In this document: piece after piece, positions 50,873 through 60,094 of the stretch
Numbering within the stretch: the stretch's first letter is position 1
Layout: each line of letters starts with the position of its first letter
NCBI RefSeq assembly: GCF_041261445.1
Contig: NZ_JBGCCU010000005.1
Span: 248,001-312,000, forward strand
Length of the DNA: 64,000 bases
From: Catenulispora sp. EB89
GTDB lineage: Bacteria; Actinomycetota; Actinomycetes; Streptomycetales; Catenulisporaceae
Direction: 5' to 3'
Notes under the pieces: generated by a model
The model's database searches: none
What the model was told of the DNA's origin: nothing
Seen by the model: only the letters and a program-made list of their open reading frames with translations
Position numbers and translations under genes: made by a program

Positions 50873-51568
50873 ATGAGAGTTCTGGTGACCGGCCTGGGCC
50901 GTCGGCGCAGCCGTACGGTCAGCGGCGGTCTGGCGATCCTCGGGTTCGAGGTGCGTGAGACCGACGCGGACGCCGATCCGCGGGTCGCGGCGGATGTGGT
51001 GCTGCTGGACTGCGGCGTGATCGACAACGAGGTGCTGGCGTACTGCCGCCGGCTGCGGCGCCGCACCCAGGCCCCGATCATCGCGGTGACGCAGCGTGTG
51101 GACCTGCAGGCCTGGCTGCGCGGCCACGAGGCGGGGATCGACGACTACGCGGTCCAGCCCTTCGGCCTGCAGGAACTGGCCGCGCGGCTCCGGCTGGCGG
51201 TCGCGCCGGGCCGGGAACAGCCGGCGCCGCCGGTCCCGGCCGGCCCGCCGCGCCGGCTGACCGCCGGACCGCTGGTCGTGGTCGAGGACTCGCGCGCGGT
51301 CACGGTCCACAGCACCCGCGTCGACCTGCGCCCCAAGGAGTACCAGCTGCTGGTCGCGCTGATGCGCCAGCTCGGCCGCGCGGTGCCGCGCGAGGAGCTG
51401 ATCAGCGCGCTGTGGCCGGCCGGCTGGGAGGGCGCGGAGCGCTCGCTGGAGGTGCACGTGGCCTCGCTGCGGGCGAAGATCGCGCTGCCCGGCCTGATCT
51501 CCACGGTGCGTGGGGTCGGCTACCGGATGGTGACGCCGGAGTCGTTCCACCGGCTCACGGCCGCGTGA
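50873..51568 (+). CDS. OmpR-type response regulator with degenerate receiver
   Basis: A 231-residue regulator. The receiver (1 to ~112) keeps the phosphoacceptor position (D46 in VVLLDCGV). It lacks the acidic pair normally at the end of strand 1 (MRVLVTGLG), and the conserved Lys before the Pro-Phe turn is Gln (YAVQPFGLQEL). The C-terminal winged helix (~130-225) is intact: VDLRPKEYQLLVALMRQLG, then VHVASLRAKI and ISTVRGVGYRMV. Loss of the metal and Lys sites implies phosphorylation-independent control. No histidine kinase is adjacent. It is divergent from the esx pair, so it probably controls the secretion locus; this is inference. Confidence 0.88.
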   Translation: MRVLVTGLGRRRSRTVSGGLAILGFEVRETDADADPRVAADVVLLDCGVIDNEVLAYCRRLRRRTQAPIIAVTQRVDLQAWLRGHEAGIDDYAVQPFGLQELAARLRLAVAPGREQPAPPVPAGPPRRLTAGPLVVVEDSRAVTVHSTRVDLRPKEYQLLVALMRQLGRAVPREELISALWPAGWEGAERSLEVHVASLRAKIALPGLISTVRGVGYRMVTPESFHRLTAA

Positions 51569-51571
51569 GGT

Positions 51572-51598
51572 GACCCGGCGTGCCCCACTCGCCGGGTC
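51572..51598. terminator. Hairpin terminator between convergent genes
   Basis: gacccggcg (51572-51580) pairs perfectly with cgccgggtc (51590-51598) around a 9-nt loop, 3 bp after the regulator stop. It is placed between convergent genes and could serve both. A weaker tcgtga/tcacga pair follows near 51617-51637. Confidence 0.6.
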
Positions 51599-51650
51599 GG
51601 CCCACAGGCTTTGTCGTGAAGGTCACAGTCACGAAGATCACATCGGTCGG

Positions 51651-52934
51651 TCAGGCCGTGCACTGGAGCTCGGCCGCCGAGATCCCGTAGCGCCAGGCCG
51701 TGGGGAAGTCGACGCCGTGGTCGAGCAACCGGAGTTTGACCGTGTTGCCGCCGACGTTGACCGTCCCCAGCGGGACCCACTGTCCGTGCGTCGTGTTCTG
51801 ATTCACCGTGAAACTGGTCACATAGGTGTCGGCGGCGCCCTCGGAGACCTGGTACTCCGCCGCGGTGCCGCCGGTGTCGGTGGCCTTGCCGTCCCAGGGC
51901 ACGTAGACGCTCACGGCGCAGGACGCGAACCCCGCGGTGCCGCTGCCGAAGGACCATAGCGCGCGGTTACCCGCGTTGTTCGCGTCACCGGACAGCGGCA
52001 TCGACTGCATCGAGCCCTTGCAGCCGCCCCAGCCGCCGCTGCTGTTGCTGCCCCAGCCTGATCCGGAGCCGGACCCCACAGCGTCGTAGCCGCCGCCGGG
52101 CAGGCTCGGGCAGCCCGGGCCGGTCACCAACGTGACGGTCGCCGGCGGCGGTCCGGACGGCGGGGTCACGGGGCCGCCGGCGGACGACGAGGCCGGCGGC
52201 GGCACCGGGGCGGACGGGACGCCGGGCGCGGAGGAACTGCGCTGCGGCATGCCCGGACCCGAGGACTGCGGGGTGCCGGGCACCGACGAACTGCCAGTGG
52301 GCTTCGGCGCGCCGGGCGCCGACGGGGAACCGGTGGTGGCGCCGGGGTACTTGGCCGTCGACTGCCCGGTCTGCCACACCCACGGGGATCCGCTGGCGGC
52401 GCTGCTGGCATAGCCTCCGCCGTTGTCGTCGCCGCTGGAGACCTGTTGGCCGATCAGGCCGGCGGTCGGCGCCGCCGACTTGTCCTGGCCCTTGCCCGAG
52501 CCGCCGCCGACGGTCGCGGCGACCGCGCCGCCGACCACCAGGACGCCGGCGACCGCCGCCGCGATGAGGCCCTTGGAACGTCCCGACGCGCCGACCGGAG
52601 AAAGCCGCACGGTGCGCGCCCGCGGGTCGGCCGGCACCGGGCCGCGGCGGTCGGGGACGTCGAGATCGACCTCGTCGTCCGGGACGGCCCCGCCCGCGGT
52701 ACGCGAGCTGGTGACGGCGATGCTGTCGACATCGGCGTCATCGGCGTCATCGGCATCGGCGGCCGCACCGGGAGGCGCGATCTGAAACGGGCTGGCTATC
52801 GGTCTGGCGGCGCCGGCGTCCCCGGTCGCCGAGGCGTCGATCAGGTGGCCGTGCGCGGGTGGCACCTCCGGGGCCGGGTTCTCGGCGTCGGGCAGGGGAA
52901 CCGTGTCGCGCTCGGTCTGGTCGTCATCCGCCAT
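51651..52934 (-). CDS. Membrane-anchored Pro/Ser/Gly-rich protein of the ESX locus
   Basis: A 427-residue protein. An acidic cytoplasmic part (1 to ~115) precedes one membrane helix (about 120-140, GLIAAAVAGVLVVGGAVAAT). A long Gly/Ser/Pro-rich extracytoplasmic stalk (~145-285) follows. The C-terminal ~130-residue domain with several Cys (PGCPSLPGG, GWGGCKGSM, FASCAVSVYVPWDG, AAELQCTA) looks beta-rich and may be carbohydrate- or ligand-binding (NPCBM-like is possible). It sits 31 bp downstream of eccB on the same strand. I do not assign a named family. Confidence 0.65.
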   Translation of the reverse strand: MADDDQTERDTVPLPDAENPAPEVPPAHGHLIDASATGDAGAARPIASPFQIAPPGAAADADDADDADVDSIAVTSSRTAGGAVPDDEVDLDVPDRRGPVPADPRARTVRLSPVGASGRSKGLIAAAVAGVLVVGGAVAATVGGGSGKGQDKSAAPTAGLIGQQVSSGDDNGGGYASSAASGSPWVWQTGQSTAKYPGATTGSPSAPGAPKPTGSSSVPGTPQSSGPGMPQRSSSAPGVPSAPVPPPASSSAGGPVTPPSGPPPATVTLVTGPGCPSLPGGGYDAVGSGSGSGWGSNSSGGWGGCKGSMQSMPLSGDANNAGNRALWSFGSGTAGFASCAVSVYVPWDGKATDTGGTAAEYQVSEGAADTYVTSFTVNQNTTHGQWVPLGTVNVGGNTVKLRLLDHGVDFPTAWRYGISAAELQCTA

Positions 52935-52965
52935 CGGCGCTTCCTCCTCGCTGGTGTCGGGCCGA

Positions 52966-54372
52966 TCATGGCGCTGACACGGTAGCGGGCCTAGGTGTAC
53001 TGGCGTCAGCCGCGTCGAGCGCGGGTCCTTCGGGGAACAGGTCGAGGATCGTGGCCGGGACCGCCGTCGGGGCCGCCGAGGCGTAGCCGAGGCGGCCGAG
53101 GTCGTCCTTGGCGGCCACCGGGAAGCGGGTGCCGGCGGCGGTCAGCAGCTGGGCCACGCCGCCGGCCGTCGAGGTCGCGAGCGCGCCGTCGCCCGGACGC
53201 ACCAGCACGCGGTCCGCGTGGCCGTTCGTGCCGTCGGTGGCGCTCCACGCGCCGGCGGCGTCCACGGCGGCCGTGGTGACCGACCGGATCCGGTACGCCG
53301 GAGTCGCCGCCGCGTCGGTGCCCGGCGTCTCCTCGACGCACACCGCGCCCGCGCCGCTGGTGGCGCCGGTCAGGCCGGAGCCGACCGCGAGCGTCGGCAG
53401 CGCGGCGGGCAGGTCGCCGGGAAGAGCGGCGGTCACCTGGTTCTGCTCCTTCGCCGCCACCAGCCGGTTCGGGTCGAGCGGCTTCGGCGCCGGGGAGCCT
53501 CCGGCCCGCAACAACGCGGCCTGCGTCGGGGTCACCGGGGTCAGGCCCTGCGCGGTGACCACGTACTCGTAGCTGCCGCTCGCGTCCTGGTAGGTGTACA
53601 GGTCCCCGACGGTCCCGAGAGTGCCGGAAGCGGTGCGCGCACCGACGCTCAGCGGCGCGATGTCCGACCCGGCGGGTACGGCGTTGAGCCAGGCCGCGCC
53701 GACGATCGTCGGCTGCGCCGCGGTCATCTGGAACGCCGTCATCAGGGGCAGGGGCGCCTTCAGCAGATGCCGCTTGCCGCCCCAGACCAGGTAGCGCGTG
53801 TCGTTGGCGCCACCGTTGTCGACACCGACATAGACCGCCTGGCCGTCGGCGACATCAGCGCCCGCGACCTCGACACCGAGCGTGGCGGAGACCTGGGCCT
53901 TGCCGCCCGGGCCGGCCGAGGAGCACACCGTCCACGGGCCGCCGGTCAGCGCCGAGGGATTCGGGACGTCCGCGGGCGCGCCGATGATCCCCACCGGAGT
54001 CCCGCGCGGCACGTCCTTCAGCGCCGACGCCGGCACGGTGCGCACCGCGTACTTCGGCAGCGCCAGCATCGCCGAAGCCTGGTTGAGCACCTGGTGCAGC
54101 ACGCCGCCCGTGTAAATGTACTGATTATAAGTACCCTGTTCCACGACCACCGACTGCCCGTCCTGCCACGAGGAATCGGCCTTCGGCGAGATCAGCCCGA
54201 CCACCGCCGCCCCGCCGATCCCCAGCACCCCGGCCGCCGTCCCGAGGAACAGCCCGGCCTTCAGCCGCGCCGCCGGCGGCTGCGCGGTGCCCGCGTCCCC
54301 GCCGACCAGCCCCGCGGTCAGCCGCCGCACCATGAACTTGTGGGCCTGAAGCTCCTGCCGCCGAGTCGCCAC
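52966..54372 (-). CDS. eccB: Type VII secretion core protein EccB
   Basis: A 468-residue EccB. The N-terminal ATRRQELQAHKFMVRRLTAG is the family signature, followed by one membrane helix (about 39-62, GLFLGTAAGVLGIGGAAVVG). The large extracytoplasmic domain has the repeat-like folds of EccB, with the YLVWGGKRHLLK segment typical of these proteins. EccB forms part of the ESX membrane complex. The GTG start lies 3 bp after the eccD stop, so both are in one operon. Confidence 0.95.
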   Translation of the reverse strand: MATRRQELQAHKFMVRRLTAGLVGGDAGTAQPPAARLKAGLFLGTAAGVLGIGGAAVVGLISPKADSSWQDGQSVVVEQGTYNQYIYTGGVLHQVLNQASAMLALPKYAVRTVPASALKDVPRGTPVGIIGAPADVPNPSALTGGPWTVCSSAGPGGKAQVSATLGVEVAGADVADGQAVYVGVDNGGANDTRYLVWGGKRHLLKAPLPLMTAFQMTAAQPTIVGAAWLNAVPAGSDIAPLSVGARTASGTLGTVGDLYTYQDASGSYEYVVTAQGLTPVTPTQAALLRAGGSPAPKPLDPNRLVAAKEQNQVTAALPGDLPAALPTLAVGSGLTGATSGAGAVCVEETPGTDAAATPAYRIRSVTTAAVDAAGAWSATDGTNGHADRVLVRPGDGALATSTAGGVAQLLTAAGTRFPVAAKDDLGRLGYASAAPTAVPATILDLFPEGPALDAADASTPRPATVSAP

Positions 54373-54375
54373 GGC

Positions 54376-55950
54376 TCAGCCCGCCAGTCCGCGCGCCCAG
54401 CCGAAGGCGCCGAGCACCCCGAGCGCCAACGGCACCAGCGCGATCAGCACGAAGTACTCGGAGATGTCGGCGGCGCGCGCCGCGTACGGCGGGTCGTCGG
54501 TCTGCGGCTTCGGCCCCACCGAGGCCGCGATGAGCCCGATCACCAGGGTGGCGACGGCGATCCCGGCGGTGGTGGCGACGGCGCTGTGGGTGTGCGCGGC
54601 GGCGGACGCGCGCCAGGCGGCTCCGGCGAGCGCGAGCATGCCCGCCGTCTGCATCAGGAGCCTGAGAGCTGTCCGGGCGAACACGCGCGCCCGGAGCAGG
54701 AAGGCGACACCGAGGTCGGCGGCGGCGATCGCGCCGAGGGCGCCGTGTCCGGCGCTCAGGGCCGCGCCGCCGGCGGCGAGCGCTCCGGTGCCGAGGAGGA
54801 AGGCGCCCATCAGCCGGTCCACGCGCGCCGAGGTCTCCCACAGGTTGGCCTGCTTCCGGGCGGGCAGGTCGACCTGGATGCGCTCGGCGGTGGCGGGCAG
54901 GGCCGGAAGCCGTTGCCCGGCAAGGCGGAACGCGAGCCGGGGGACCGCCAGGACGAAGCCGAGCCCGAGCACCGCGGCGATCACAGCAGTCTGCGACAGT
55001 GCGCGGTGGAAGCCCACGCCCAGCGCCCCGGCCACGATCGTGCCGACCGCGACGATCGCCGTGGTGGCGAAGGGCTCCAGGCCGCTGGCGCCGAGCTCCG
55101 GCTCGTCGAGCACGGCGGTCCCGCTCGGCGTTCGGCGCGGTGCCGTGGACGCTGCGGTTCCGGCCTTGGCGCCCGGGCCCTTTCCAGCGGCTGCCGTGCG
55201 TCCAGCCGTCCCACCCGCGCCCACCGCCCCGGCGCCGACCACCGAACCGGCACCGACCGCAGCCGCAGCGCCCGCCGATGCCAGCAGCGCTGCGGCTCCG
55301 GCCCACAGCGCGGCGGCCGATTCCGGATGCGTCATGGTGTGCGCGAAGGTGTCGGCCGCGAGCCAGCCGCCGAGTGCGGCCCAGCCGATGGCGGCGACGC
55401 CCAGCGCGGTCGCGGTCGTCCGGGATCCCATGATCCGGCCGGCGACCGCGGCGGCGATCAGGATCAGCGCCGCGAGCGCGCCCGCGATCCCGGCACGCTG
55501 CCCGATCGGGCCCGCCCCGGCCGCCACGCTCGCCGCGCCGGCGGTCAGCGCCACGGCGCCGAGTACCGGTCCGGCCCAGCGGCCGGCGGTCTCGCGCAGC
55601 CGGTCCTCGCGCTCACGCACAGCGGTGGCCAGTCCGTCAACCACGTCGTCGAAGACGGCCGTCGGCGCGGTGGCCCGGCGCGGCCGCAGGTACAGCGTCT
55701 CGCCGTCGAGGATCTGCAGTTCGGCCAGGGTGCGGGCGGCCGACAGCGGCGCGCCGCCGACGCGTTGCAGCACCCAGCCGTCGTGGGCCAGGCCGGCGTC
55801 GGCCAGTTCGGGCCCGGCGAAGCTCAAGACCGCTGGTAGGAAGTCCGCCAGCGGGACGGCCGTCGGCAGGGCCAGTTCCAGCACGTTGGCGGGGGTCGCG
55901 ATGGAGAGGCGGCACAGATCGGCCTCAGGCAGCGTGGCTCGGATGCTCAA
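54376..55950 (-). CDS. eccD: Type VII secretion core protein EccD
   Basis: A 524-residue EccD. A cytoplasmic ubiquitin-like domain occupies the first ~90 residues (LCRLSIATPANVLELALPTA, then LADFLPAVL and ILDGETLYLRP), followed by about 11 hydrophobic segments. EccD lines the central membrane region of the ESX complex as dimers. The TTG at 55950 is selected as start (SIRATLPEADLCRL). An upstream extension would run into the eccC leader, and TTG is preceded by ggaaagaagag. The same context, in mirror image, precedes eccC. An Ala/Gly-rich loop (~245-290) is longer than usual. Confidence 0.9.
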   Translation of the reverse strand: MSIRATLPEADLCRLSIATPANVLELALPTAVPLADFLPAVLSFAGPELADAGLAHDGWVLQRVGGAPLSAARTLAELQILDGETLYLRPRRATAPTAVFDDVVDGLATAVREREDRLRETAGRWAGPVLGAVALTAGAASVAAGAGPIGQRAGIAGALAALILIAAAVAGRIMGSRTTATALGVAAIGWAALGGWLAADTFAHTMTHPESAAALWAGAAALLASAGAAAAVGAGSVVGAGAVGAGGTAGRTAAAGKGPGAKAGTAASTAPRRTPSGTAVLDEPELGASGLEPFATTAIVAVGTIVAGALGVGFHRALSQTAVIAAVLGLGFVLAVPRLAFRLAGQRLPALPATAERIQVDLPARKQANLWETSARVDRLMGAFLLGTGALAAGGAALSAGHGALGAIAAADLGVAFLLRARVFARTALRLLMQTAGMLALAGAAWRASAAAHTHSAVATTAGIAVATLVIGLIAASVGPKPQTDDPPYAARAADISEYFVLIALVPLALGVLGAFGWARGLAG

Positions 55951-56055
55951 CGTCCCGCTCTTCTTTCCTTTGCACACCGGTCTGGACGAGTGCTCGACTA
56001 TCGCGGGTCGTGTGACCAGGCCGCCAGAGGAAGCAGAGCTGACGTTGAGCATCCG
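55940..56055. promoter_or_regulatory. Divergent eccD/eccC control region with 15-bp perfect inverted repeat
   Basis: cggatgctcaacgtc (55940-55954) is the exact reverse complement of gacgttgagcatccg (56041-56055). Each arm covers the start codon region (TTG-AGC-ATC) of its gene. Including the preceding purine-rich bases (gaagaagagcggg / gaagcagagctg), the similarity extends to ~26 bp. The 86-bp interior must hold both promoters. A shared operator, or a translation-control element on both messages, is plausible. Confidence 0.6.
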
Positions 56056-59000
56056 TGAGTACCGGCCAGTGCCGCGTCGCCCCGCACCGCAGTTTCCTCA
56101 AGGTGAGATCGCTTTCCAGGAACCGCCGGCGATCCCCGAGCCGGTGTCCGGAGGTCTGGGACAAGCGGTGATGGTGCTGCCGATGGCGGCCAGCAGCGGC
56201 GCCATGGCGATGATGTTCCTGCAGCCGGGTGCGCGGGCCACCAACTATCTGGCCGGCGGCATGATGGCCGTGTCCTCGCTGGGGATGGTAGGCACGCAGC
56301 TCGGCCGGGGCGGCGGCGACAAGAAGGCCAAGCTGTCCGGGGACCGCCGCGACTACCTGCGGCACCTGGACCAGAACCGGCGCCAGGTGCGCAAGCACAT
56401 CGACGCCCAGATCAAGGCCCTGGCCTGGCGGCACCCGGACCCGGCGGCGCTGTGGTCGGTGGCGATGAGCGGCCGGCTGTGGGAGCGCGGCCCGGCCGAC
56501 CGGGACTTCGCCGAGGTGCGGCTGGCGACCGGGCCGATGGCGCTGGCGGTGAAGATGGCGCCGCCGCAGACCAAGCCGATCGAGGACCTGGATCCGGTGT
56601 CGGCGAACGCTTTGCGCCGGTTCCTCCAGGCCTACAAGACCATTCCGGACCTGCCGATCGCCGCGAACCTGCGGGCGTTCGCACGGGTGGCGTTCGACGG
56701 CGACGGACCCGCCACCCGGGCCGTGGTGCGCGCCCTGCTCACCCAGCTCGCGGTGTTCCATAGCCCCGAGGACCTGCGGATCGCCGTGCACTGCGGCGAC
56801 ACCACGCGCGAGCGCTGGGAGTGGGTCAAGTGGCTGCCGCACGCCCTGCACACCTCGGAGGTCGACGCGGTCGGCCGGGTGCGGCTGATCAGTGACAGCT
56901 TCGCGGACCTGGAGCGGCTGCTCTCTCCTGGCGACTTCCGCGAGCGGGGGCCGCATGATCCGAGCGCGGCGCCGACCTCGCGGGAGCCGTTCACCGTGAT
57001 CCTGCTGGACGGCGGCGAGCTGCCGGCCGACCACCGTGCGCTGCGCAGCGGGTACCGCAACGCCGTGCTGCTGGACCTGACCGGAGCGGCCGTCGGCCCG
57101 GACGTCCCGGTGGCGACGCTGCGTCTGCGCGCGACGCGCGAAGGCGCGGACGCGGCCCTGGCCACCGTGACCTCGGACCGGGCCGGCGGCGAGGATGTCA
57201 GCCCGCTGGGACGCGCCGCGACGCTGAGCACCGCCGAATCCTCGGCCACGGCACGGATCCTCGCGCCGCTGCGCGTGACCGGGGCCGGGGACGCCGGCGG
57301 ACGCGGCACCGGCGACATCTCCTTCACCGGCCTGCTCGGCATCCGCGACGCCCGCGCCCTGGACCCGGCGCAGGTCTGGCAGCCGCGCCCGAACCGGGAG
57401 CGGCTGCGCGTCCCGCTCGGCCTCACCGAGCAGGGGCTGCCGGCCGAGCTGGACATCAAGGAGGCGGCGCAGGGCGGGACCGGGCCGCACGGCATGATCA
57501 TCGGCGCCACCGGGTCCGGCAAGAGCGAGCTGCTGCGCACGCTGGTGCTGGCCATGGCGGTGCGGAACGATCCGGAGATCCTGAACTTCGTGCTCGTCGA
57601 CTTCAAGGGCGGCGCGACGTTCCTGGGGCTGGACAAGCTGCCGCACACCTCGGCCGTGATCACCAACCTGGCCGACGAGCTGCCGCTGGTGAAGCGCATG
57701 TACACGGCGCTGCACGGCGAGATGGTGCGGCGGCAGGAGCTGCTGCGCGCCGCCGGGAACTACGCCTCGCTGCGCGACTACGAGGCGGCGCGGAACTCCG
57801 GGGTGCCGCTGGCGCCGATGCCGTCGCTGTTCCTGGTGGTCGACGAGTTCAGCGAACTGCTCGCCGCGCACTCGGAGTTCCTGGAGCTGTTCGTGATGAT
57901 CGGCCGGCTGGGGCGCTCGCTCGGCGTGCACCTGCTGCTGGCTTCGCAGAGGCTTGACGAGGGCCGGATCCATGCTCTGGAGGGCCACCTTTCGTACCGC
58001 GTGGGCCTGCGGACGTTCTCGGTGGCCGAGTCGCGGGCCGTGCTCGGCGTCGGCGACGCCTACGACCTGCCCTCGACGCCTGGCCACGGGTTCCTGCGCT
58101 GCGGCACCGATCCGTTGATCCGATTCCGCGCGGGATACGTGTCAGCACCGTACGTCCCGCCGAAGTCCGGCGAGGAGGCTGAGGATTCGGGGCGCTATCA
58201 CGTGATCCGGTACCGCTCGTCGTACCTGGCGCCGCGCGTCGCCCCGCAGACCGAGGAGGCGGAGACGGAGGCCGAGGAGGAGTTCACCAGCCCTCCTATC
58301 TCCGAGACCACGCTTCAGGTCCTCGCCTCGCGGATGCAGGGGCAGGGCCGGCCGGCGCACCGGATCTGGCTGCCGCCGCTGTCCACGCCGCCGACCCTGG
58401 ACGCGCTGCTGCCGGAGGCCGTCGCGGCGCTGACCGGCGGGCTGCCGAACCCCGATCCGCGGGCGACGCGGTACGGCTCGCTGGCCGGCGCCGCCAGTCC
58501 CGCGCGCGGCGTGAGCGGGCCCGACGGCACCCTGCTGGCGGTGCTCGGCGTCACCGACCGGCCGTTCGAGCAGCGGCACGATCCGTTGGTCGCGGACCTG
58601 GCCGGGGCAGCGGGGCACGTCGCGGTGGTCGGCGCGCCGCTGTCCGGCAAGTCGACGATGCTGCGGACGCTGATCAGCTCCCTGAGTCTGCGCTACACCC
58701 CGCGCGACGCCCAGTTCTACTGCCTGGACTTCGGCGGCGGCGGGCTCACCGCGCTGTCGGACCTGCCGCAGGTCGGCGGGGTCGCCGGGCGGCTGGAGGG
58801 GGAGAAGGTGACGCGGACCGTCGCCGAGGTGTCGATGCTGCTGGCCGAGCGCGAGCAGGCGTTCGCCGCGGCCGGCGTCGGGTCGATGGCGGAGTACCGG
58901 CGGCGCCGGCGGGCCGGGGACTTCCCGGACGACCCGTTCGGTGATGTCTTCCTCGTGATCGACGGCTGGTTCACCTTCCACCAGGACTACGAGCGCCTGG

Positions 59001-60094
59001 AGCCGGCGATCCAGGACATCGCCGCGCGCGGGCTCGGTTTCGGCGTGCACCTGGTGATCACGGCGGCGCGCTGGACCGAGGTGCGGCCGTGGCTGCGCGA
59101 CCTCATCGGGACCCGCCTGGAGCTGCGGCTCGGCGACCCGATCGACTCCGAGGTGAACGCCGCGCTGGCCAAGGAGGTGCCGGCGATCCCGGGCCGCGGC
59201 CTGACCTCGGGGCGGCTGCACTTCCTGGCGGCGCTGCCGCGCATCGACGGGGATCCGGACTCCGCGACGCTCGGCGAGGGCACGCGGGACCTGGTCCGGT
59301 ACGTCACCAAGGCGCACCCCGGGCAGGCGGCGCCGCCGGTGCGGATGCTGCCGACGCTGCTGCCGGCCGCCCGGCTGGCGCAGCCGGCGTCCCGGACGGC
59401 GGTGGCGCTGGGCTGGGACGAGACGCGGTTGCAGCCGGTGCTGCACGATTTCGCGGCCACCGCGCACCTGATGGTGTTCGGGGAGAACGAGAGCGGGAAG
59501 ACGAACCTGTTGCGGCTGGTGGCCAAGGCGGTGACCGAGCGGGCCGAGCCGAAGGAAGTCAGGGTTCTGCTGGCGGACACGCGGCGCCGGCTGCACGACG
59601 CGGTGCCGCCGTCGAAGCAGCTCGGGTACGCGGTGACGGCCGGCGCGCTGGAGGAGCTGCTGAAGGAGATCACTCCGGTGCTGCTGCAGCGGGTGCCGGG
59701 GCCGGACGTGGAGCCGGCGCGGCTGCCGCTGCGGGACTGGTGGAGCGGGCCGGAGCTGTATGTGGTCGTGGACGACTACGACCTGATGATCGGCAGCCGC
59801 GGGACGCCGCTCGGGCCGCTGCTGGAGCTGCTGCCGCAGTCCGCGGAGATCGGGCTGCACCTGGTGCTGGCGCGGTCCACGGCCGGCGCGGCGCGGGGGA
59901 TGAGCGATCCGGTGCTGCGGCGTCTGTGGGAGCTGAGTACGCCGGGGCTGTTGCTGTCGTGCAGCAAGGACGAGGGGGTGTTCCTCGGGGACGCGCGGCC
60001 GATGCGGTTGCCGGCCGGGCGGGCGCAGCTGGTGAGCCGGCGGAGCGGGACCATGGTGGTGCAGACGGCTTGGGCCGGCGAGGACGCGGCGTGA
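56045..60094 (+). CDS. eccC: Type VII secretion motor ATPase EccC (three FtsK/SpoIIIE domains)
   Basis: A 1349-residue EccC with all three ATPase domains on one chain. The N-terminal part has the typical RPAPQFPQGEIAFQEPPAIP and two membrane helices (about 40-85). Walker A motifs: GATGSGKS (487-494), GAPLSGKS (863-870), GENESGKT (1146-1153). Walker B: VVDEF with D600/E601 in domain 1, VIDGW with D973 but Gly in place of the catalytic Glu in domain 2, and VVDDY in domain 3. Only the first domain therefore looks fully catalytic, as in known EccC. It binds substrate signals and powers export. TTG 56045 is the chosen start; GTG 56012 is possible. Confidence 0.96.
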   Translation: MSIREYRPVPRRPAPQFPQGEIAFQEPPAIPEPVSGGLGQAVMVLPMAASSGAMAMMFLQPGARATNYLAGGMMAVSSLGMVGTQLGRGGGDKKAKLSGDRRDYLRHLDQNRRQVRKHIDAQIKALAWRHPDPAALWSVAMSGRLWERGPADRDFAEVRLATGPMALAVKMAPPQTKPIEDLDPVSANALRRFLQAYKTIPDLPIAANLRAFARVAFDGDGPATRAVVRALLTQLAVFHSPEDLRIAVHCGDTTRERWEWVKWLPHALHTSEVDAVGRVRLISDSFADLERLLSPGDFRERGPHDPSAAPTSREPFTVILLDGGELPADHRALRSGYRNAVLLDLTGAAVGPDVPVATLRLRATREGADAALATVTSDRAGGEDVSPLGRAATLSTAESSATARILAPLRVTGAGDAGGRGTGDISFTGLLGIRDARALDPAQVWQPRPNRERLRVPLGLTEQGLPAELDIKEAAQGGTGPHGMIIGATGSGKSELLRTLVLAMAVRNDPEILNFVLVDFKGGATFLGLDKLPHTSAVITNLADELPLVKRMYTALHGEMVRRQELLRAAGNYASLRDYEAARNSGVPLAPMPSLFLVVDEFSELLAAHSEFLELFVMIGRLGRSLGVHLLLASQRLDEGRIHALEGHLSYRVGLRTFSVAESRAVLGVGDAYDLPSTPGHGFLRCGTDPLIRFRAGYVSAPYVPPKSGEEAEDSGRYHVIRYRSSYLAPRVAPQTEEAETEAEEEFTSPPISETTLQVLASRMQGQGRPAHRIWLPPLSTPPTLDALLPEAVAALTGGLPNPDPRATRYGSLAGAASPARGVSGPDGTLLAVLGVTDRPFEQRHDPLVADLAGAAGHVAVVGAPLSGKSTMLRTLISSLSLRYTPRDAQFYCLDFGGGGLTALSDLPQVGGVAGRLEGEKVTRTVAEVSMLLAEREQAFAAAGVGSMAEYRRRRRAGDFPDDPFGDVFLVIDGWFTFHQDYERLEPAIQDIAARGLGFGVHLVITAARWTEVRPWLRDLIGTRLELRLGDPIDSEVNAALAKEVPAIPGRGLTSGRLHFLAALPRIDGDPDSATLGEGTRDLVRYVTKAHPGQAAPPVRMLPTLLPAARLAQPASRTAVALGWDETRLQPVLHDFAATAHLMVFGENESGKTNLLRLVAKAVTERAEPKEVRVLLADTRRRLHDAVPPSKQLGYAVTAGALEELLKEITPVLLQRVPGPDVEPARLPLRDWWSGPELYVVVDDYDLMIGSRGTPLGPLLELLPQSAEIGLHLVLARSTAGAARGMSDPVLRRLWELSTPGLLLSCSKDEGVFLGDARPMRLPAGRAQLVSRRSGTMVVQTAWAGEDAA

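Noticed and set aside
54464-56011. Upstream extension of EccC through the eccD region
   Set aside because: The frame stays open, but the product there is antisense Ala/Arg/Pro-rich sequence; the EccC N-terminal motif begins only after 56045.
58961-58969. Sequencing error or inactivation in EccC because the second Walker B lacks Glu
   Set aside because: Degenerate second and third ATPase domains are normal in EccC proteins; the frame is intact.
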